Source of the DNA: Streptomyces sp. NBC_01016
GTDB taxonomy: Bacteria > Actinomycetota > Actinomycetes > Streptomycetales > Streptomycetaceae
Direction: 5' to 3'
Length of the DNA: 64,000 nucleotides
Assembly (NCBI RefSeq): GCF_026341035.1
Contig: NZ_JAPEOQ010000002.1
Location: forward strand, 3,410,001 to 3,474,000
The notes below the pieces were generated by a model that was given only the letters and a program-made list of their open reading frames with translations, made no database searches and was not told where the DNA came from. Position numbers and translations under genes: made by a program. Positions within the stretch are counted from its first letter, which is position 1. Every line of letters starts with the position of its first letter. Below, piece after piece: positions 43,167 to 51,980 of the stretch.

Positions 43167-44759
43167 ATGAGCACGGACCAGGCCCGCCCCGCGTGGGTGA
43201 CGGACGAGGCGATCGCGCGATGGTGCGGCGGGGTGCGCCGCGACGCGAAACGCGACGAGGTCGAGGCCCCCGAACCGCTGGCCGCGCTGGCGCCGTTCGA
43301 CCTCTCGCCGATCGCGGCCGTTCCCACCTGCACCCCGGAGGATGTGGCGCAGGCGGTGGCGGGGGCCCGCGCCGCCCAGACGGCATGGGCGGGAACACCG
43401 GACAAGCGCCGCTCCGACCTCGTACTCGCCTTCCACGACCTGCTGTTGAAGCGGCAGGACCAGGCGCTCGACCTGATCCAGTGGGAGACGGGCAAGGCGC
43501 GCTACCACGCGTGGATGGAGGTGGCCCAGGTCGCGACGATCGCCCGGCACTACGCGCGGCGCGCCCGGCACTACTTGGCGACCCGCCGCGTACGCGGGAT
43601 GATCCCCGGCGCGACGCGAGTCCAGGAGGTGCGGGTGCCGAAGGGAGTCGTCGGCATCATCTCGCCCTGGAACTACCCCCTCTACCTCGGCGTCGGCGAC
43701 GTACTGCCCGCCCTCCTCGCCGGCAACGCCGTGGTGTCCAAGGCGGATTCACAGACCGCGCTGACCCTGCTGTGGACGCGGGCCCTGATGGCGGAGGCCG
43801 GGCTGCTCGCCGACCTGTGGCAGATCGTGACCGGCCCCGGCTCCGTGGTCGGCACGGCCCTCGTCGACGCCGCCGACTACGTCTGCTTCACCGGGTCGAC
43901 CGCCACCGGACGCGCCGTCGGCGAACGCGCCACGCGCCGCCTGGTCGGCGCCTCCCTCGAACTCGGCGGCAAGAACCCGCTGATCGTGCGCGCGGACGCC
44001 GACGTCACGGCGGCCGCGGCCGGCACGGTGGCGGCCGCCTTCGCCAACACCGGGCAGATGTGCATCCACATCGAGCGCGTCTACGTACACGAGAAGATCT
44101 ACGACACCTTCCGCGACGAACTCGTCCGCGCGACACGGGCGTTGCGCCTCGGCCGGCCCTACGACTACTCGGCGGACATCGGCTCCCTCACCTCGAAGGC
44201 GCAGCTCACGGCCGTCGAGTCCCATGTCGACGAGGCGGTGTGCCAGGGGGCGACGGTGCTCGCGGGCGGCAAGGCCCGCCCCGACATCGGCCCGCTCTTC
44301 TACGAACCCACCATCCTCGAAGGTGTCACACCGGAGATGGCGGTGTGCGGCGAGGAGACCTTCGGCCCGGTCGTCTCGCTCCACCCCTACGAGACCGACA
44401 ATGAGGCCGTCGACCTGGCCAACCAGGGCAGTTACGGCCTCTCGGCGTCGATCTGGTCGAAGGACACCCGCGAGGCCGCCCGCCTCGCACGCCGGATCCG
44501 GTCCGGCTCGGTCAACATCAATGACGGCGCCGCCGCGGCCGCCGGCAGCATCGAGGCGGGGATGGGCGGCATGGGCGACAGCGGACTCGGCAGGCGCCAC
44601 GGGGCCGAGGGGATCCGCAAGTACACCGAGAGCCAGACGATCGCCACGCAGCGGTTCCTCCCTCTCGGTCCGACAAAACCGGAGGAGAGCTCGGTGACAT
44701 CTTTCATCCGCCGTACGAACGGCCAACTGGCCCTGCTGCGCAGGCTGGGGGTCCGATGA
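43167..44759 (+). CDS. NAD(P)-dependent aldehyde dehydrogenase (succinic-semialdehyde dehydrogenase GabD2 type)
   Basis: A 530-residue aldehyde dehydrogenase. The catalytic Glu is in ASLELGGKNPLIV and the Cys in ANTGQMCIHIERV. The PWNYP cofactor-binding block is ISPWNYPLYL. It is assigned to the GabD2 branch by these motifs. Its position divergent from lcp suggests that it oxidises the terminal aldehydes of rubber fragments, a step done by OxiAB in Streptomyces K30. The start at ATG 43167 follows GAGGAG. The stop overlaps the GXWXG gene. Confidence 0.88.
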   Translation: MSTDQARPAWVTDEAIARWCGGVRRDAKRDEVEAPEPLAALAPFDLSPIAAVPTCTPEDVAQAVAGARAAQTAWAGTPDKRRSDLVLAFHDLLLKRQDQALDLIQWETGKARYHAWMEVAQVATIARHYARRARHYLATRRVRGMIPGATRVQEVRVPKGVVGIISPWNYPLYLGVGDVLPALLAGNAVVSKADSQTALTLLWTRALMAEAGLLADLWQIVTGPGSVVGTALVDAADYVCFTGSTATGRAVGERATRRLVGASLELGGKNPLIVRADADVTAAAAGTVAAAFANTGQMCIHIERVYVHEKIYDTFRDELVRATRALRLGRPYDYSADIGSLTSKAQLTAVESHVDEAVCQGATVLAGGKARPDIGPLFYEPTILEGVTPEMAVCGEETFGPVVSLHPYETDNEAVDLANQGSYGLSASIWSKDTREAARLARRIRSGSVNINDGAAAAAGSIEAGMGGMGDSGLGRRHGAEGIRKYTESQTIATQRFLPLGPTKPEESSVTSFIRRTNGQLALLRRLGVR

Positions 44760-45280
44760 GCGGCGTGAACGAACGATGGAAGGCCCTGCGCGCGGTGGAG
44801 GGTCTGGTCGACCCGGCCGAACTCGACGCCCTGTGGGCCGACTTGGAGACGGTCGATGCGGCCTCGCTGATCGGCCCCTGGCGCGGATTCGCCTTCCTGA
44901 CCGGCCATCCCATCGAGAAGGTGCTGGCCGCGAGCCGCTGGCACGGCAAGCGGTTCGACGCGCTCGACGACGCGAAGCCACTGATCTGCCGCGCCGAGGA
45001 CGGCAGCCTCTACTCCGACACCAAGGCGGGCCGCGGCGAGGCCAGCCTGTGGAACATCGAGTTCCGCGGCGAGGTGACCGCCACGATGGTGTACGACGGT
45101 ATGCCCGTGTTCGACCACTTCAAGCGGGTCGACGACAGCACGCTCATGGGCGTGATGAACGGCAAGCCGGGTGTCGTGCTCGTGGACGGCCGGCACTTCT
45201 ACTTCGGCCTGGAACGCGAAACACCGGACCGGAAACGCGAAACACCGGACCTGGAACGCGAAACCCCGGACCGCACATGA
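44756..45280 (+). CDS. GXWXG/DUF4334 domain protein with C-terminal heptad repeats
   Basis: A 174-residue protein with the GXWXG motif GPWRGFAFLTGHP (about residues 41-53), then KRFDALDDAKPLICR and the DUF4334 part DGMPVFDHFKRVDDSTLMGVM. The role is unknown; the family often sits beside alcohol and aldehyde dehydrogenases. The C-terminal end is three ERETPD heptads, encoded by 21-bp repeats. The start overlaps the aldehyde dehydrogenase stop and its stop overlaps the next start (ATGA), so the three genes are coupled. Confidence 0.82.
   Translation: MSGVNERWKALRAVEGLVDPAELDALWADLETVDAASLIGPWRGFAFLTGHPIEKVLAASRWHGKRFDALDDAKPLICRAEDGSLYSDTKAGRGEASLWNIEFRGEVTATMVYDGMPVFDHFKRVDDSTLMGVMNGKPGVVLVDGRHFYFGLERETPDRKRETPDLERETPDRT
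45209..45271 (+). repeat. Three 21-bp tandem repeats in the GXWXG gene 3' end
   Basis: Units at 45209-45229, 45230-45250 and 45251-45271 share the core GAAACGCGAAACACCGGAC with a few changes. They encode LERETPD, RKRETPD and LERETPD. Slippage at the 3' end could change copy number without altering the frame or the ATGA overlap. Confidence 0.88.
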
Positions 45281-46329
45281 AGGCCTCGGTGCTGCTCTCG
45301 CGCGGCGCCGCGCCCAGCGCACTCGTCGAGGCCGAACTCGACGACCCACGTCCGCACGAGGTGCTCGTCCGGATCGAGGCGGTCGGCCTCTGCCACACCG
45401 ACCTCGCCACCCGGAAGGCGCTCGGCGACCGCCCGGCGGTGCTCGGCCACGAGGGCTGCGGCGTCGTCGAGCGCCTTGGGTCGGGGGTCGCCGGCCTGGA
45501 GGTGGGGGACCGGGTCGTGCTGTCGTTCGCGCACTGTGGCCGCTGCGGCCAGTGCCGGTCAGGACACCCCGCCTACTGCGACCTCGCGATCAGCCTCAAC
45601 AACTCGGGACGACGCGCGGACGGAACACCCACCATCCGCGTGGACGGTGTCCCGGTCTTCGGCTCCTTCTTCGGCCAGTCGTCCTTCGCCACGGCCGCGC
45701 TCGTCGACGCCCGTTCCTGCGTGCCGGTCGGCGACGTACCGCCGTGGGTCGCCGCCCCGCTGGGCTGCGGGTTCCTGACCGGCGCGGGCGCGGTCCTCAA
45801 CGTCCTGCGACCGGGTCCCGGCGACCGGCTTCTGGTGGTCGGAGCGGGCGCGGTCGGCACCGCGGCCGTGCTGACCGCGCTGTCCGAGGGGGCGGAGGTC
45901 GTGGTCGCGGAGCCGGTGGCCGCGCGCCGCGAACTGGCAAGCCGGTACGGCGCGTTGGCGGTGCCCTCACTGGACGACCCGCTCCCCTCGGTGACCCACG
46001 TCCTCGACACCACCGGCCGTCCGGAGCTCTTGACCCGCGCCCTGTCGCTGCTCCAGCCACGCGGCACGCTCGCCGTGGTCGGCCTCGGGCCCGCGACGGC
46101 CGAGATCGACGGGCGGGACCTGATGCTGCGGGGGCTCCAACTCCGGGGCTGCGTCGAGGGGGACGCGGAACCGGCGCAGCTCGTACCGGAGTTGATCGGG
46201 CGCTACGAGAAGGGGCGGCTGCCGCTGGACGAGCTGGTGACGACGTACGGGCTGGGGGAGTTCGACCGGGCGGTGGCGGAGCAGAGGGAGGGAAAGGTGC
46301 TGAAGGCCGTTCTGATTCCGGGGAGTTGA
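45277..46329 (+). CDS. Zinc-dependent alcohol dehydrogenase (aryl/benzyl-alcohol type)
   Basis: A 350-residue MDR dehydrogenase with both zinc sites. Catalytic ligands are in GLCHTDL, GHEGCGVV and PLGCGFLTGAG. The structural site is the four-Cys loop CGRCGQCRSGHPAYC. The Rossmann motif is LLVVGAGAVGTAAV. It would interconvert alcohols and aldehydes in the same operon as the aldehyde dehydrogenase, consistent with breakdown of oligoisoprenoid or terpenoid aldehydes. The start ATG 45277 overlaps the previous stop. Confidence 0.9.
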   Translation: MKASVLLSRGAAPSALVEAELDDPRPHEVLVRIEAVGLCHTDLATRKALGDRPAVLGHEGCGVVERLGSGVAGLEVGDRVVLSFAHCGRCGQCRSGHPAYCDLAISLNNSGRRADGTPTIRVDGVPVFGSFFGQSSFATAALVDARSCVPVGDVPPWVAAPLGCGFLTGAGAVLNVLRPGPGDRLLVVGAGAVGTAAVLTALSEGAEVVVAEPVAARRELASRYGALAVPSLDDPLPSVTHVLDTTGRPELLTRALSLLQPRGTLAVVGLGPATAEIDGRDLMLRGLQLRGCVEGDAEPAQLVPELIGRYEKGRLPLDELVTTYGLGEFDRAVAEQREGKVLKAVLIPGS

Positions 46330-46416
46330 CGGCGAGCGGCTGACGGACGAGTGGATGACGGGCGACCGTCGGACGGGCTCCACAGCTGATGGGCTGAACG
46401 GCTGACGGTGTGTCAC

Positions 46417-47523
46417 TCAGGCGTGATGGTCCACCGGGATGTGCCCCCGGGCGCGCCCTTCATCGTCCAGCAGGCGCCCCATCCGCTTGGCGGTCAGCAG
46501 GGTGACATCACGGCGCAGGATTCGGGCACCGGCGAGCCGGGAGCCGAGGCGGACCTCGAACCCGGCGGCATCGCTCAGCGAGCGCGCCCAGGTCGACACC
46601 AGCAGATTGGCCTCCCCGGTCACCGCCATGCACAGCCGGACCCCGGGCAGCGCGGCCACCAGGTGCCCCGCCGCGTCCAGTTCGGCGGAGGGCACGGCGA
46701 CCCGGTACGTGCTGATGACCGGTCGGCCCGCCGCCAGATGGGACACGTCGCAGCGGATCCTGACCTGGCCCGAGGCCAGCATCCGGGCAAGCCGGCGGCG
46801 GACCGTCGCCTCGCTGGTGCCGGTGTCCCGGGCAAGATCGCTGTAGGGGCGGCGGGCATCGTGGGACAGCGCGCGGAGCAGCGCACGGTCGGCGGCGCCG
46901 TGCTGCGGGGCCGCCGACCGATCCGCCGCGGCGGACGTCAGGCGGGAGCGCTGGCCCCGGTCGAGCGCGTGCACCTTCCAGTCCGCGCCTTCCCGGTAAC
47001 TGTGCAGCACCACGGAGAGTTGGACGTCGCGCGCGCCCGGAAGACCGGCGAGCGGGCCGTCGGCGAAGCGCGTCAGGGCCGCCGTACCGGAGCAGGACAA
47101 GGTGAGGAAGAGGGCGCCGTCGGTGCCGGTGGTGCCGCCGCCGGTGGTGCGCTCGACACTGGCCACGCGCGGGTCCGCGCACGCCGCTTCCGTGGCGGCG
47201 GCCAGGCTGCCGGGAGCCACGGCCACATCGGCGAAGGCCATGCACAGGCGCTGCCCCCGCCCGTGCCGCTCCCACGTCTCGTACGCGGTGCTCCAGGCGA
47301 GCCCGGAGGCACGCAGCCGGTCCCAACGGCGGGCGGCGGTGGTGGCGTCGATGCCGAGGACCGCGCCGATCCGCGACCACGGGGCACGGGGGCTGGTCTG
47401 CAGGGCGTCGACGAGCGCCATGTCCGTCTCGTCGAGGTCGTCGTACATGTCGGCAGTCGGAGAGACGGAATCCTGCGCCTCTAGGGCGATGGATTCCGGC
47501 ATCGGTGCGGGGGCGGACGGCAT
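46417..47523 (-). CDS. Lrp/AsnC-family regulator with two HTH units
   Basis: A protein of about 368 residues built from two AsnC-type HTH units (LDETDMALVDALQ... and DRALLRALSHDARRPYSDLARDTGTSEATVRRRLARM), each followed by an effector segment (VAVPSAELDAAGHLVAALPGVRL). The start is uncertain: ATG 47523 (MPSAPAPMPES) is preferred, with ATGs at 47532, 47502 and 47448 possible. It is divergent from an MFS carrier and M20 amidohydrolase operon, which it may control in response to an amino acid. Confidence 0.82.
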   Translation of the reverse strand: MPSAPAPMPESIALEAQDSVSPTADMYDDLDETDMALVDALQTSPRAPWSRIGAVLGIDATTAARRWDRLRASGLAWSTAYETWERHGRGQRLCMAFADVAVAPGSLAAATEAACADPRVASVERTTGGGTTGTDGALFLTLSCSGTAALTRFADGPLAGLPGARDVQLSVVLHSYREGADWKVHALDRGQRSRLTSAAADRSAAPQHGAADRALLRALSHDARRPYSDLARDTGTSEATVRRRLARMLASGQVRIRCDVSHLAAGRPVISTYRVAVPSAELDAAGHLVAALPGVRLCMAVTGEANLLVSTWARSLSDAAGFEVRLGSRLAGARILRRDVTLLTAKRMGRLLDDEGRARGHIPVDHHA

Positions 47524-47553
47524 GGCGACCATTGTGGGGCCACTCGCACCCGC

Positions 47554-47596
47554 CCGTACGGCGGCCCCGACACAGGGGCGTACGCCCGCCGTACGG
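47554..47596. promoter_or_regulatory. Inverted repeat with two CCGTACGG palindromes (candidate Lrp site)
   Basis: CCGTACGGCGG (47554-47564) and CCGCCGTACGG (47586-47596) form 11-bp inverted arms 21 bp apart. Each contains the palindrome CCGTACGG. They lie between the lrp-like and MFS start codons. Confidence 0.5.
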
Positions 47597-47683
47597 ATGT
47601 GCGCGCCGGCCCGGACGCAGACCCGTTCGCAAGGCCAGGCGTGCGCGCCCACCCCCAGTCGCGACACACACCGTGGAGCCGCC

Positions 47684-48958
47684 GTGAGCGCCACCGATTC
47701 ACCTACCGACGCGCCCGCCGCGCACCCCGCGCCCACCGAGGGCCGGGTCCGGCTCGACCGGGCCGCGAAGACGACCGTCGGGCTGCTGTTCCTGGCCTGG
47801 ATCGTCGACTACATCGACCGGCTCGTGATCAACCTCGCGCTGCCGCACATCGGCACCGAGTTCGGCATCGACCGCACCCAGCAGGGCATGGTCCTCTCCG
47901 CGTTCTTCCTGGCCTACGCGGCGTGCCAGATCCCCGGCGGACTGCTCGCCGACCGGTTCGGATCCAAGCGGATCCTGCTGTGGGCGATGCTGATCTGGTC
48001 GGTGTTCACGGCGCTGACCGGAACCGCCTGGTCGTTCGCGGCGCTCGTCGTGATCCGGGTGCTGTTCGGCGCGGGGCAGGGCGTCTTCCCCGCCGCCGCG
48101 ATGAAGGCCGTCGCCGAACGCACCGGATCCCGCGATCGGATGACGGCGAGCGGCTGGATCTCCTCGTCCAACTCCTTCGGCGCGGTCGTCGCGCCGCTGA
48201 TCGCGGGACCCGTCATCGCCCTGTGGGGCTGGCGCATGTCGTTCTACGCCGTCGCGGGACTCGGCGTCGCGACCTTCGTCCTCGTACAACTGCTGCTTCC
48301 GCCGGTGCGGCCGACCGCGCAGACAGAGGCCGCCGGGGGCGGCGGCGGAACGCGTGCGCTGCTCGTCACCCCGGCGATGTGGCTGTACGTGGGGATGCTG
48401 TTCGGCTACGGCATGCTCGCCTGGGGCCTCAACTCCTGGGTGCCGTCGTATCTGCAGACCGAGCGCGGGCTCTCGCTGGAGAGTTCGGGCCTGCTCACGG
48501 CGCTGCCCGCGCTGTTCGGCGGAATCGCCATGATTCTCAGCGGCTGGTGCGCGGACAGGCTGAAGGGCCGCCCCGCGGTTCTGGTCGCGCCGTCCATGAC
48601 CGTCGCCGGTGTGGCGGTGCTCGCGATGACGCAGGCCGAAGGTCTGGTCGCGTTCGAGACGCTGCTGTGTCTCGCCTTCGCCGCCTGCACGTTCTGCTTC
48701 ACGCCGATCTTCGCGGTGCCGCTGCGGACGCTGTCGACGCGGCTGAGCGGCGCGGCCTCGGGAATGATCAACTTCGGCGGCCAGTCCGCGGGCATCCTGG
48801 TGCCGATGCTGATGGGATATCTCGCGGACACCTACTCGTTCACCGTCGCCTTCGCCGTCCTCGCCCTCGGGGCGGCGCTCACCGCCTGCCTCGCGCTGCT
48901 GGCCCCGCAGACCTCCGAGACCCTGCGCTCCCGACTCGGCCCCGCCGTCCGGGACTGA
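47684..48958 (+). CDS. MFS transporter (ACS-type organic-anion carrier)
   Basis: A 424-residue, 12-helix carrier with the helix-1 region FLAWIVDYIDRLVINLALPHIG, the DRFGSKR loop motif and the second-half loop DRLKGRPAV. The D-Y-I-D-R pattern resembles anion:cation symporters of hexuronate/galactarate type. The start GTG 47684 has GGAG upstream. It precedes the M20 amidohydrolase by 38 bp, so it may import that enzyme's N-acyl substrate. Confidence 0.87.
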   Translation: MSATDSPTDAPAAHPAPTEGRVRLDRAAKTTVGLLFLAWIVDYIDRLVINLALPHIGTEFGIDRTQQGMVLSAFFLAYAACQIPGGLLADRFGSKRILLWAMLIWSVFTALTGTAWSFAALVVIRVLFGAGQGVFPAAAMKAVAERTGSRDRMTASGWISSSNSFGAVVAPLIAGPVIALWGWRMSFYAVAGLGVATFVLVQLLLPPVRPTAQTEAAGGGGGTRALLVTPAMWLYVGMLFGYGMLAWGLNSWVPSYLQTERGLSLESSGLLTALPALFGGIAMILSGWCADRLKGRPAVLVAPSMTVAGVAVLAMTQAEGLVAFETLLCLAFAACTFCFTPIFAVPLRTLSTRLSGAASGMINFGGQSAGILVPMLMGYLADTYSFTVAFAVLALGAALTACLALLAPQTSETLRSRLGPAVRD

Positions 48959-48996
48959 CAACCGGCCCTCCCAACTCAGCGAAGGAGCTTTGCCGC

Positions 48997-50316
48997 ATGA
49001 CCCCCTCCACGTCACCCGCCCCCGCCTGCCCGGTCGATCCCGCCCGGCTCACGCTGCCCGCCGGCACCCCCGCCGACGAGGGGCTGCCGCAGCTGCTGCC
49101 CGCCCTGGGCGAGCTCTACCGGGACCTGCACGCCCACCCCGAGCTGTCGATGCACGAGACCCGCACCGCCGAGATCATCGCGACCGTGCTGCGCGCGCAG
49201 GGCTGGGAGGTCACGGAGCACGTCGGCACCACCGGCGTCGTCGGCACGCTCACCAACGGCGAGGGCCCCACGGTCCTGCTCCGCGCCGACACCGACGGGC
49301 TGCCGCTGGCCGAGGACACGGGCCTGCCCTACGCGTCGACCGACACCGCGACGGGGCCCGACGGCCACGAGGTCCCGGTGATGCACGGCTGCGGCCACGA
49401 CCATCACGTCACCGCGCTGCTCGGAGCGACCGCGCTGTACGCGGCGGACCGCGCCAGCTGGCGCGGCACGCTGCTCGCCGTCTTCCAGCCCGGCGAGGAG
49501 ATCGCGGCGGGCGCGCAGGCCATGGTCGACGACGGCTTCGCGGACCGCTTCCCGCGCCCGGACGTCTGCCTCGGCCAGCACGTCAGCCCGCTGCCGACCG
49601 GCACGGTCGCGCTGCGCCCCGGCACGACCATGTCGGCCGCGGACAGCTTCCGCATCCGCCTGTTCGGCTCCGGGGGACACGGCTCGCAGCCCGAGCTGAC
49701 GGTCGACCCGATCGTGCTCGGCGCGCACGTGGTGACCCGGTTGCAGACGGTGGTGTCCCGGGAGATCGCGGCCCAGGACGCGGCCGTGGTGACGGTCGGC
49801 TCGTTCCGGGCGGGACACAAGGAGAACATCATCCCGGACAGCGCCGAACTCAAGGTCAACGTCCGGACCTTCGACCCCGAGGTACGCGAGCGGGTCCTCG
49901 CCGCGATCGAGCGGATCGTGCGCGGCGAGGCGCAGACCGCGGGCGCCCCGCGCGAGCCGGAGTTCGAGCCGCTCAACGCCTTCCCGCTCACCGTCAACGA
50001 CGACGACGCCACCGAGCGCGCACGCGCCGCCCTGCTGGCGGTCTACGGGGAGGAGGGCGTCCAGCACATGGCGCGCCCGCTCTCCGGCAGCGAGGACTTC
50101 GGCATCTTCGGCACGACCCTCGACTGCCCGTCGGTGTTCTGGATGTGGGGCAGCTTCGACCCCAAGCTCTACGAGGGTGAGGACCCGACGCGGCCGCGTC
50201 CTGGCATCCCCGGCAACCACTCGCCGCGCTTCGCCCCGCAGGCGGAGCCGGTCATCGAGTACGGGGTGCGCGGGCTGCGCGCGGTGGCCGCCGAGTTCAA
50301 CGGCCCGGGAGCCTGA
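48997..50316 (+). CDS. M20D amidohydrolase (IAA-aminoacid/hippurate hydrolase type)
   Basis: A 439-residue metal-dependent amidase. Metal-binding segments are LLRADTDGLPLAEDTGLPYAS, MHGCGHDHHVTALLGA and VFQPGEEIAAGAQAMV. The dimerisation-domain block is DSFRIRLFGSGGHGSQP, with the final HSPRFAP. It hydrolyses N-acyl-amino acids such as hippurate-type compounds. The start at ATG 48997 follows AAGGAG. A strong hairpin follows the stop. Confidence 0.9.
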   Translation: MTPSTSPAPACPVDPARLTLPAGTPADEGLPQLLPALGELYRDLHAHPELSMHETRTAEIIATVLRAQGWEVTEHVGTTGVVGTLTNGEGPTVLLRADTDGLPLAEDTGLPYASTDTATGPDGHEVPVMHGCGHDHHVTALLGATALYAADRASWRGTLLAVFQPGEEIAAGAQAMVDDGFADRFPRPDVCLGQHVSPLPTGTVALRPGTTMSAADSFRIRLFGSGGHGSQPELTVDPIVLGAHVVTRLQTVVSREIAAQDAAVVTVGSFRAGHKENIIPDSAELKVNVRTFDPEVRERVLAAIERIVRGEAQTAGAPREPEFEPLNAFPLTVNDDDATERARAALLAVYGEEGVQHMARPLSGSEDFGIFGTTLDCPSVFWMWGSFDPKLYEGEDPTRPRPGIPGNHSPRFAPQAEPVIEYGVRGLRAVAAEFNGPGA

Positions 50317-50320
50317 CGGC

Positions 50321-50349
50321 GCCGCGGGGAGGCCCGGCCTCCCCGCGGC
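50321..50349. terminator. Bidirectional terminator hairpin
   Basis: A 12-bp perfect stem (GCCGCGGGGAGG at 50321-50332, CCTCCCCGCGGC at 50338-50349) with a CCCGG loop, centred between the M20 stop (50316) and the convergent SDR stop (50357). Confidence 0.82.
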
Positions 50350-50356
50350 AAGCGGC

Positions 50357-51238
50357 TCAGGGCTCGATCTTCTCCAGGTCCTCGAGCAGCCCCGGGTGGG
50401 TCGGCTGCCAGCCGAGAGCGGCGCGGGTGTGCGCACTGCTCGACGGCTGGTCGGTCGCGAAGATCGGCCCGAGCGGACCGAAGTTCTCCTCCGGCACGGA
50501 ATCCGCAGGGACCCCGAGCCGCCGCCCGACGACCGCGGCGATGTCCCGTACGGCATCGCCCTCGTCGGCCACGGCGTGCCACGCGGTGCCGGCCGGGGCC
50601 TTCTCCAGGGCGAGCCTGAACAGGACGGCGGCGTCGAGGGCGTGGACGGCGGGCCAGCGCTGCGTACCGTCGCCGGGGTAGCCGGCGACTCCGGTGCGGC
50701 GGGCGATCTGCGTGAGCATCCCGGCGAATCCGCCGTCGCCCTGGTTGTGAACGGTGCGCGGCAGCCGGATCGCCGAGCTGCGTACACCGCGCGAGGCGAG
50801 GTCGAGGGCGCGCCCCACCGACACGCCGCGCCCGCCTACCGGCCCGTCGGTGGGCAGCGGGTCCTCTTCGGTCGAGGCCCGCCCCGGCACCCACGGGGTG
50901 CCGGACACCGTGACCAGCGGCTTCTCGGAGCCGATGAGCACGTCGCCGAGTGCCGCGAGCGCGGCGCTCTCCTCGGACACCGAACGCGCGAGCGCCTCGG
51001 GTGAGCTGAAGTCGTTGGTGAAGGCGAGATGGACGACACCGTCCGCCTGTTCGGCGCCGCTGCGCAGCACGTCGAGATCGGTGAGCCCACCGCGGAGCAC
51101 GTCCGCGCCGGCCGCGGTGGCCTTCTCGGCGGAGGCGTCGGAGCGGGCGAGGGCGGTGACCGTGTGCCCGGCGGCCAGCAGTTCGGCGACGACGGCCGAG
51201 CCGATCAGGCCCGTACCGCCGGTGATGAAGACATGCAT
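50357..51238 (-). CDS. NAD(P)-dependent atypical SDR (epimerase-like)
   Basis: A 293-residue Rossmann protein opening MHVFITGGTGLIGSAVVAEL with the GxxGxxG motif, then HLAFTNDFSSPE. The classical YxxxK pair is not evident, so it belongs to the atypical SDRs. The start at 51238 is preferred over 51310, because the longer frame runs over the operators. It is divergent from a TetR regulator with two perfect palindromes between, so it is probably repressed by it. The substrate is unknown. Confidence 0.88.
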   Translation of the reverse strand: MHVFITGGTGLIGSAVVAELLAAGHTVTALARSDASAEKATAAGADVLRGGLTDLDVLRSGAEQADGVVHLAFTNDFSSPEALARSVSEESAALAALGDVLIGSEKPLVTVSGTPWVPGRASTEEDPLPTDGPVGGRGVSVGRALDLASRGVRSSAIRLPRTVHNQGDGGFAGMLTQIARRTGVAGYPGDGTQRWPAVHALDAAVLFRLALEKAPAGTAWHAVADEGDAVRDIAAVVGRRLGVPADSVPEENFGPLGPIFATDQPSSSAHTRAALGWQPTHPGLLEDLEKIEP

Positions 51239-51284
51239 GATCGACTCCAGATGCGAGGCATGGGAATGGCCATGGGAAGGGGAT

Positions 51285-51312
51285 CGGTGATGCGACACAT
51301 GTCGCATCACCG
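51285..51312. promoter_or_regulatory. TetR operator 1 (28-bp palindrome)
   Basis: Perfect 13-bp arms (CGGTGATGCGACA at 51285-51297 and its complement at 51300-51312) around CA. It shares the ATGCGACA/TGTCGCAT core with operator 2. Confidence 0.82.
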
Positions 51313-51329
51313 ACTACGGTACACCCGCT

Positions 51330-51349
51330 GATGCGACACGTGTCGCATC
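51330..51349. promoter_or_regulatory. TetR operator 2 (GATGCGACACGTGTCGCATC)
   Basis: A perfect 20-bp palindrome 15 bp before the tetR start and 92 bp from the SDR start. The half-site is identical to that of operator 1, 45 bp apart start to start. Confidence 0.85.
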
Positions 51350-51364
51350 GCTTAGGATGGGCGT

Positions 51365-51946
51365 ATGCCGAGATGGAAGCCGGATGCCCGGCAGCGCCTG
51401 GTCGTGGCGGCGCTGACCCTGTTCGCCGAGCAGGGCTACGACGACACGACGGTCGCCCAGATCGCCGAGCGCGCGGAGCTCACCCGCAGCACGTTCCACC
51501 GGCACTTCGCCGACAAGCGGGAGATCCTCACCGCAGGGCAGAAGACCCTCAGCCGCCTGCTGGTCGAGGGCATCACAGAAGCCCCCGACGACGCGACCCC
51601 GGTCGAGGCCGTCGCGGCGGGCCTTGAGCGCGCCTCGGGCGAGATGACCTCGTTCAACCGCGAGCTGAGCCCGCTGCTGCACGCGGCGATCGAGGCGAAC
51701 GAGGAGTTGCAGGAGCGCAACGCGCTGAAGAGCATCGGCATGGCCGCCGCCATGGTCGAGGCACTGCGCCGCCGCGACGTCCCGGAACCCACGGCGCAGG
51801 TCGCCGCGGAACTCGGCGTCCTCGCCTTCAAACTCGGCTTCGCCTCATGGGGCGACCCCGCCCGCGACGAAACCCCCGGCGACCTGGCACCCCTCGTACT
51901 GGCCGCCCTGGACGAACTGCGCGCGGCGGCGACGGGGCTCCGCTAG
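51365..51946 (+). CDS. TetR-family regulator of the divergent SDR gene
   Basis: A 193-residue regulator with HTH TVAQIAERAELTRSTFHRHFADKREIL at residues about 28-54 and a helical ligand domain. The start at ATG 51365 follows operator 2 closely. Two perfect palindromes in the shared 126-bp spacer make it the likely repressor of itself and of the SDR gene. Confidence 0.92.
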   Translation: MPRWKPDARQRLVVAALTLFAEQGYDDTTVAQIAERAELTRSTFHRHFADKREILTAGQKTLSRLLVEGITEAPDDATPVEAVAAGLERASGEMTSFNRELSPLLHAAIEANEELQERNALKSIGMAAAMVEALRRRDVPEPTAQVAAELGVLAFKLGFASWGDPARDETPGDLAPLVLAALDELRAAATGLR

Positions 51947-51980
51947 CCGAACGGCCGGACCCGGTCACCGCCGACGGTCG

